A stretch of 7,705 nt of DNA. Origin: JAWLCG01 sp041687295. GTDB lineage: Bacteria > Planctomycetota > Phycisphaerae > SM23-33 > FEN-1343. The first letter of the stretch is position 1, and each line of letters starts with the position of its first letter. Below the pieces are notes generated by a model. It worked only from the letters and a program-made list of their open reading frames with translations. It did no database searches and was not told the origin of the DNA. The stretch lies in contig JAWLCG010000250.1 of assembly GCA_041687295.1 (NCBI GenBank), forward strand, positions 1-7,705. The letters run 5' to 3'. This document shows, one piece after another, positions 6,195 through 7,705 of the stretch. A program made the translations under genes and the position numbers.

Positions 6195-6240
6195 GGCAGG
6201 CGCCGGTGTGTGCGGAACCGGCCCCGTCTCGATTCAGCCA

Positions 6241-6284
6241 CCGAGGGAGCCACTGCTGCCAACCGGCATGCGAGGATCCCTCGG
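6241..6284. promoter_or_regulatory. Intercistronic stem-loop between the two minus-strand genes
   Basis: CCGAGGGA (6241-6248) and TCCCTCGG (6277-6284) form a perfect eight-base inverted repeat with a 28-base loop; the loop holds a smaller GCC-AACC-GGC dyad. It starts 16 bases after the stop of the discoidin-like gene and lies 59 bases before the DUF6785-type start. There is no T-run. Possible roles are RNA stabilisation, partial termination between the genes or processing; none is shown. Confidence 0.4.
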
Positions 6285-6300
6285 CGGCGATGATCCGGGC

Positions 6301-7705
6301 CTACGGCGCCGTGGCGGTGGAGATTGCGATGACGGCCGGGGCGCCGAGGCGGTTGGCGTTGGCCTCGGGGCTCGGCAGGAGGTCGATCGCCCGGATTTCC
6401 ACGTCTGGCCGCGGGTTGTTCCACTGCATCGAGTAGACCGTAGTGGACAGTTCCTGGCGGCCCTGGACTGGCGCGGCCCAAGCCACCTGGGCGAACCGCA
6501 GCGGCGTGGGCTGCTCCTGGAGCCAGTGACCGACGCCCTCGCTCCACCGCACGGGCACGTCAATGTGCTGCCCGTCGGCGTAGTGCACGCGATACTGGAA
6601 GAGCACCGGCGGCTGCTCATCGCGGCCTGCGGCCCGGCGGCTCTCGTACTCCGCCACGCCCCGGCCCGCATGGTAAGTGTGCAGGAAGAACAGGGCATTG
6701 GCCTTGCGGCCGACGGCGAGATCCGTTACCTGCTGCGCACCGACGGTGCTGCCCTCTCCCTGCAGCATGATGACCGAGGGCACGGGCGAGGTGGTGAACT
6801 CCGGCACCTCGTAGAGCACGTCCGCGAACTTGCTGCGGCCCTCGGGCAGGCGCGACAGGTCGGCCTCGGACGCCCGAGGGTCACGGAACCACGACGGCTC
6901 GCCGCGGTGGTGGTTGTAGGCGTTGAGTTGATCGTCGCGGATCGGCACCGGCCGGATGTCCAGCCCTGTCACCGGACGGCTGCCGCCCACGACGGCCCCG
7001 AGGTTGGCCAGGACGGTGCGCACGAGGGTCCGCTTCTTCACAGCGGTCTCGGGGTTGCGCTCGGTCTCATTGACCTGCAGCTGATTGAGGAGGATGCCGC
7101 CCTCGCCCTTGTCGTAGGCGACCAGACCGCCGATGTTCAGCAGTGGCCTCACCTTCTGCTGCCACTGCGGCGATCGCTGCGCGAGGATCGAGAGGTTCTC
7201 GATACCGGTGACGTGGTCGGGGCGGTTCGGGTTGACGTTCTCCATGTCGGTCAGCACCAGCCGCAGGCGCTGGGCTGGGAGGCCGCCGAGGTCGAAGGTC
7301 TGCTCCACGGCGCCCACTTCCAGCGGCAGGCGTATCGGCTCGGCCGCGTCGTCGGGGTAGACTTCGAGCGTCCGGGGCTGCCAGAGGTGATCGTTGGGCA
7401 CCACGCGGAGCGTCTGGAGCGTCTCGGCCCTGGGCAGCGTGAATGTCAGCTCCGCCTGGCCGTCACTGAAGCCGATGTAGTAGAGGTACTTCCAGTACTG
7501 CTGGGCGGTGAAGCCGTTGAAGATGTTCAGCAGGTTGTTCTGGTCCTGCGGCCCCTGCTTGGCCCGCGTGATCGCCTGCTCGCGTCCGCTGAAGTCCATG
7601 AACGGGGCGATGTCGCGGAGGTCAACGACGTATGTGTAGGCGTCATTGACGGCCCACGGCACGTTCCAGGAGCGGGCCGCGGCCTCGCCAGTGTCCATGG
7701 CCACG
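6301..7705 (-). CDS. Large discoidin-like (jelly-roll) protein, C-terminal part only
   Basis: The frame is open to the right edge, so the true start and any signal peptide are outside; 467 codons are visible from a GTG at 7704. Residue numbers count from there. Residues ~83-153 look like an F5/8-type or carbohydrate-binding jelly roll: AELTFTLPRAETLQTLRVVP, WQPRTLEVYPDD and TFDLGGLPAQRLRLVLTDM. Residues ~185-240 carry a block I associate with planctomycete glycoside hydrolase-like or heparinase-like secreted proteins: GGLVAYDKGEGGILLNQLQV and KKRTLVRTVLANLGA. Residues ~295-445 form a second beta-rich domain (KANALFFLHTYHAGRGVAEY, FQYRVHYADGQHIDVPVRW, STTVYSMQWNNPRPDVEIRA) of the NPCBM-like kind. 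No catalytic residues can be assigned, as any enzyme domain would be upstream. A surface or periplasmic role in polysaccharide handling is inferred. It precedes the DUF6785-type gene and is probably co-transcribed with it. Confidence 0.65.
   Translation of the reverse strand, partial: VAMDTGEAAARSWNVPWAVNDAYTYVVDLRDIAPFMDFSGREQAITRAKQGPQDQNNLLNIFNGFTAQQYWKYLYYIGFSDGQAELTFTLPRAETLQTLRVVPNDHLWQPRTLEVYPDDAAEPIRLPLEVGAVEQTFDLGGLPAQRLRLVLTDMENVNPNRPDHVTGIENLSILAQRSPQWQQKVRPLLNIGGLVAYDKGEGGILLNQLQVNETERNPETAVKKRTLVRTVLANLGAVVGGSRPVTGLDIRPVPIRDDQLNAYNHHRGEPSWFRDPRASEADLSRLPEGRSKFADVLYEVPEFTTSPVPSVIMLQGEGSTVGAQQVTDLAVGRKANALFFLHTYHAGRGVAEYESRRAAGRDEQPPVLFQYRVHYADGQHIDVPVRWSEGVGHWLQEQPTPLRFAQVAWAAPVQGRQELSTTVYSMQWNNPRPDVEIRAIDLLPSPEANANRLGAPAVIAISTATAP

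Noticed and set aside
6182..6547. N-terminal extension of the DUF6785-type frame up to 6547
   Set aside because: It overlaps the discoidin-like gene, has Arg/Pro/Gly-rich antisense-like composition, and the Shine-Dalgarno and first membrane helix both point to ATG 6181.
1..7705. CRISPR array, tRNA, rRNA, riboswitch or anti-phage system
   Set aside because: I saw no regularly spaced repeats, no tRNA-like cloverleaf and no defence-gene motifs; the only ATPase recognised is IstB, which belongs to the IS.

Overview
The window is high-GC with strong G/C at third codon positions. It carries gene families common in Planctomycetota and related PVC or Armatimonadota-type bacteria: a DUF6785/DUF6784-type polytopic membrane protein, a discoidin-like surface protein and a DUF3604/PHP-type C-terminus. 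A planctomycete-like environmental genome is my best guess. It is inferred from gene content only; no rRNA or other marker gene is present.

Layout. (1) 3-314 (+): the C-terminal end of a DUF3604/PHP-like protein, cut by the window edge. (2) 322-738 (+): an unrecognised short gene whose coding signal jumps frame three times, each time at a run of G. (3) 919-1604 (-): a truncated L-threonine 3-dehydrogenase (tdh) gene running into the last ~50 codons of a MarC-family membrane protein gene, out of frame. (4) 1605-1699: a divergent intergenic region rich in CCAGT/ACTGG dyads. (5) 1700-2305 (+): an intact XRE-HTH/cupin regulator. (6) 2302-~2784 (+): the N-terminal part of a pyruvate formate-lyase-like glycyl radical enzyme. 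It overlaps the regulator by ATGA, carries an in-frame TAG at codon 15, and is spliced in frame to (7) the C-terminal third of an IS21-family transposase IstA. (8) 3233-4015 (+): an intact IstB ATPase, followed by a probable IS right end near 4113. (9) 4130-6181 (-): the DUF6785-type membrane protein. (10) 6301-7705 (-): the discoidin-like protein, open at the right edge and upstream of the DUF6785 gene on the same strand.

How it fits together. The middle looks like a relic: a regulator with a divergent tdh on one side and a translationally coupled glycyl radical enzyme on the other. Both structural genes are cut, one at a marC junction and one at an IS21 junction, and only the regulator is whole. 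The two right-hand genes are an ordinary, apparently functional pair. I see no convincing complete new system. The unusual content is the two gene-fusion junctions, the dyad-rich operator candidate and the unidentified frame-broken gene.
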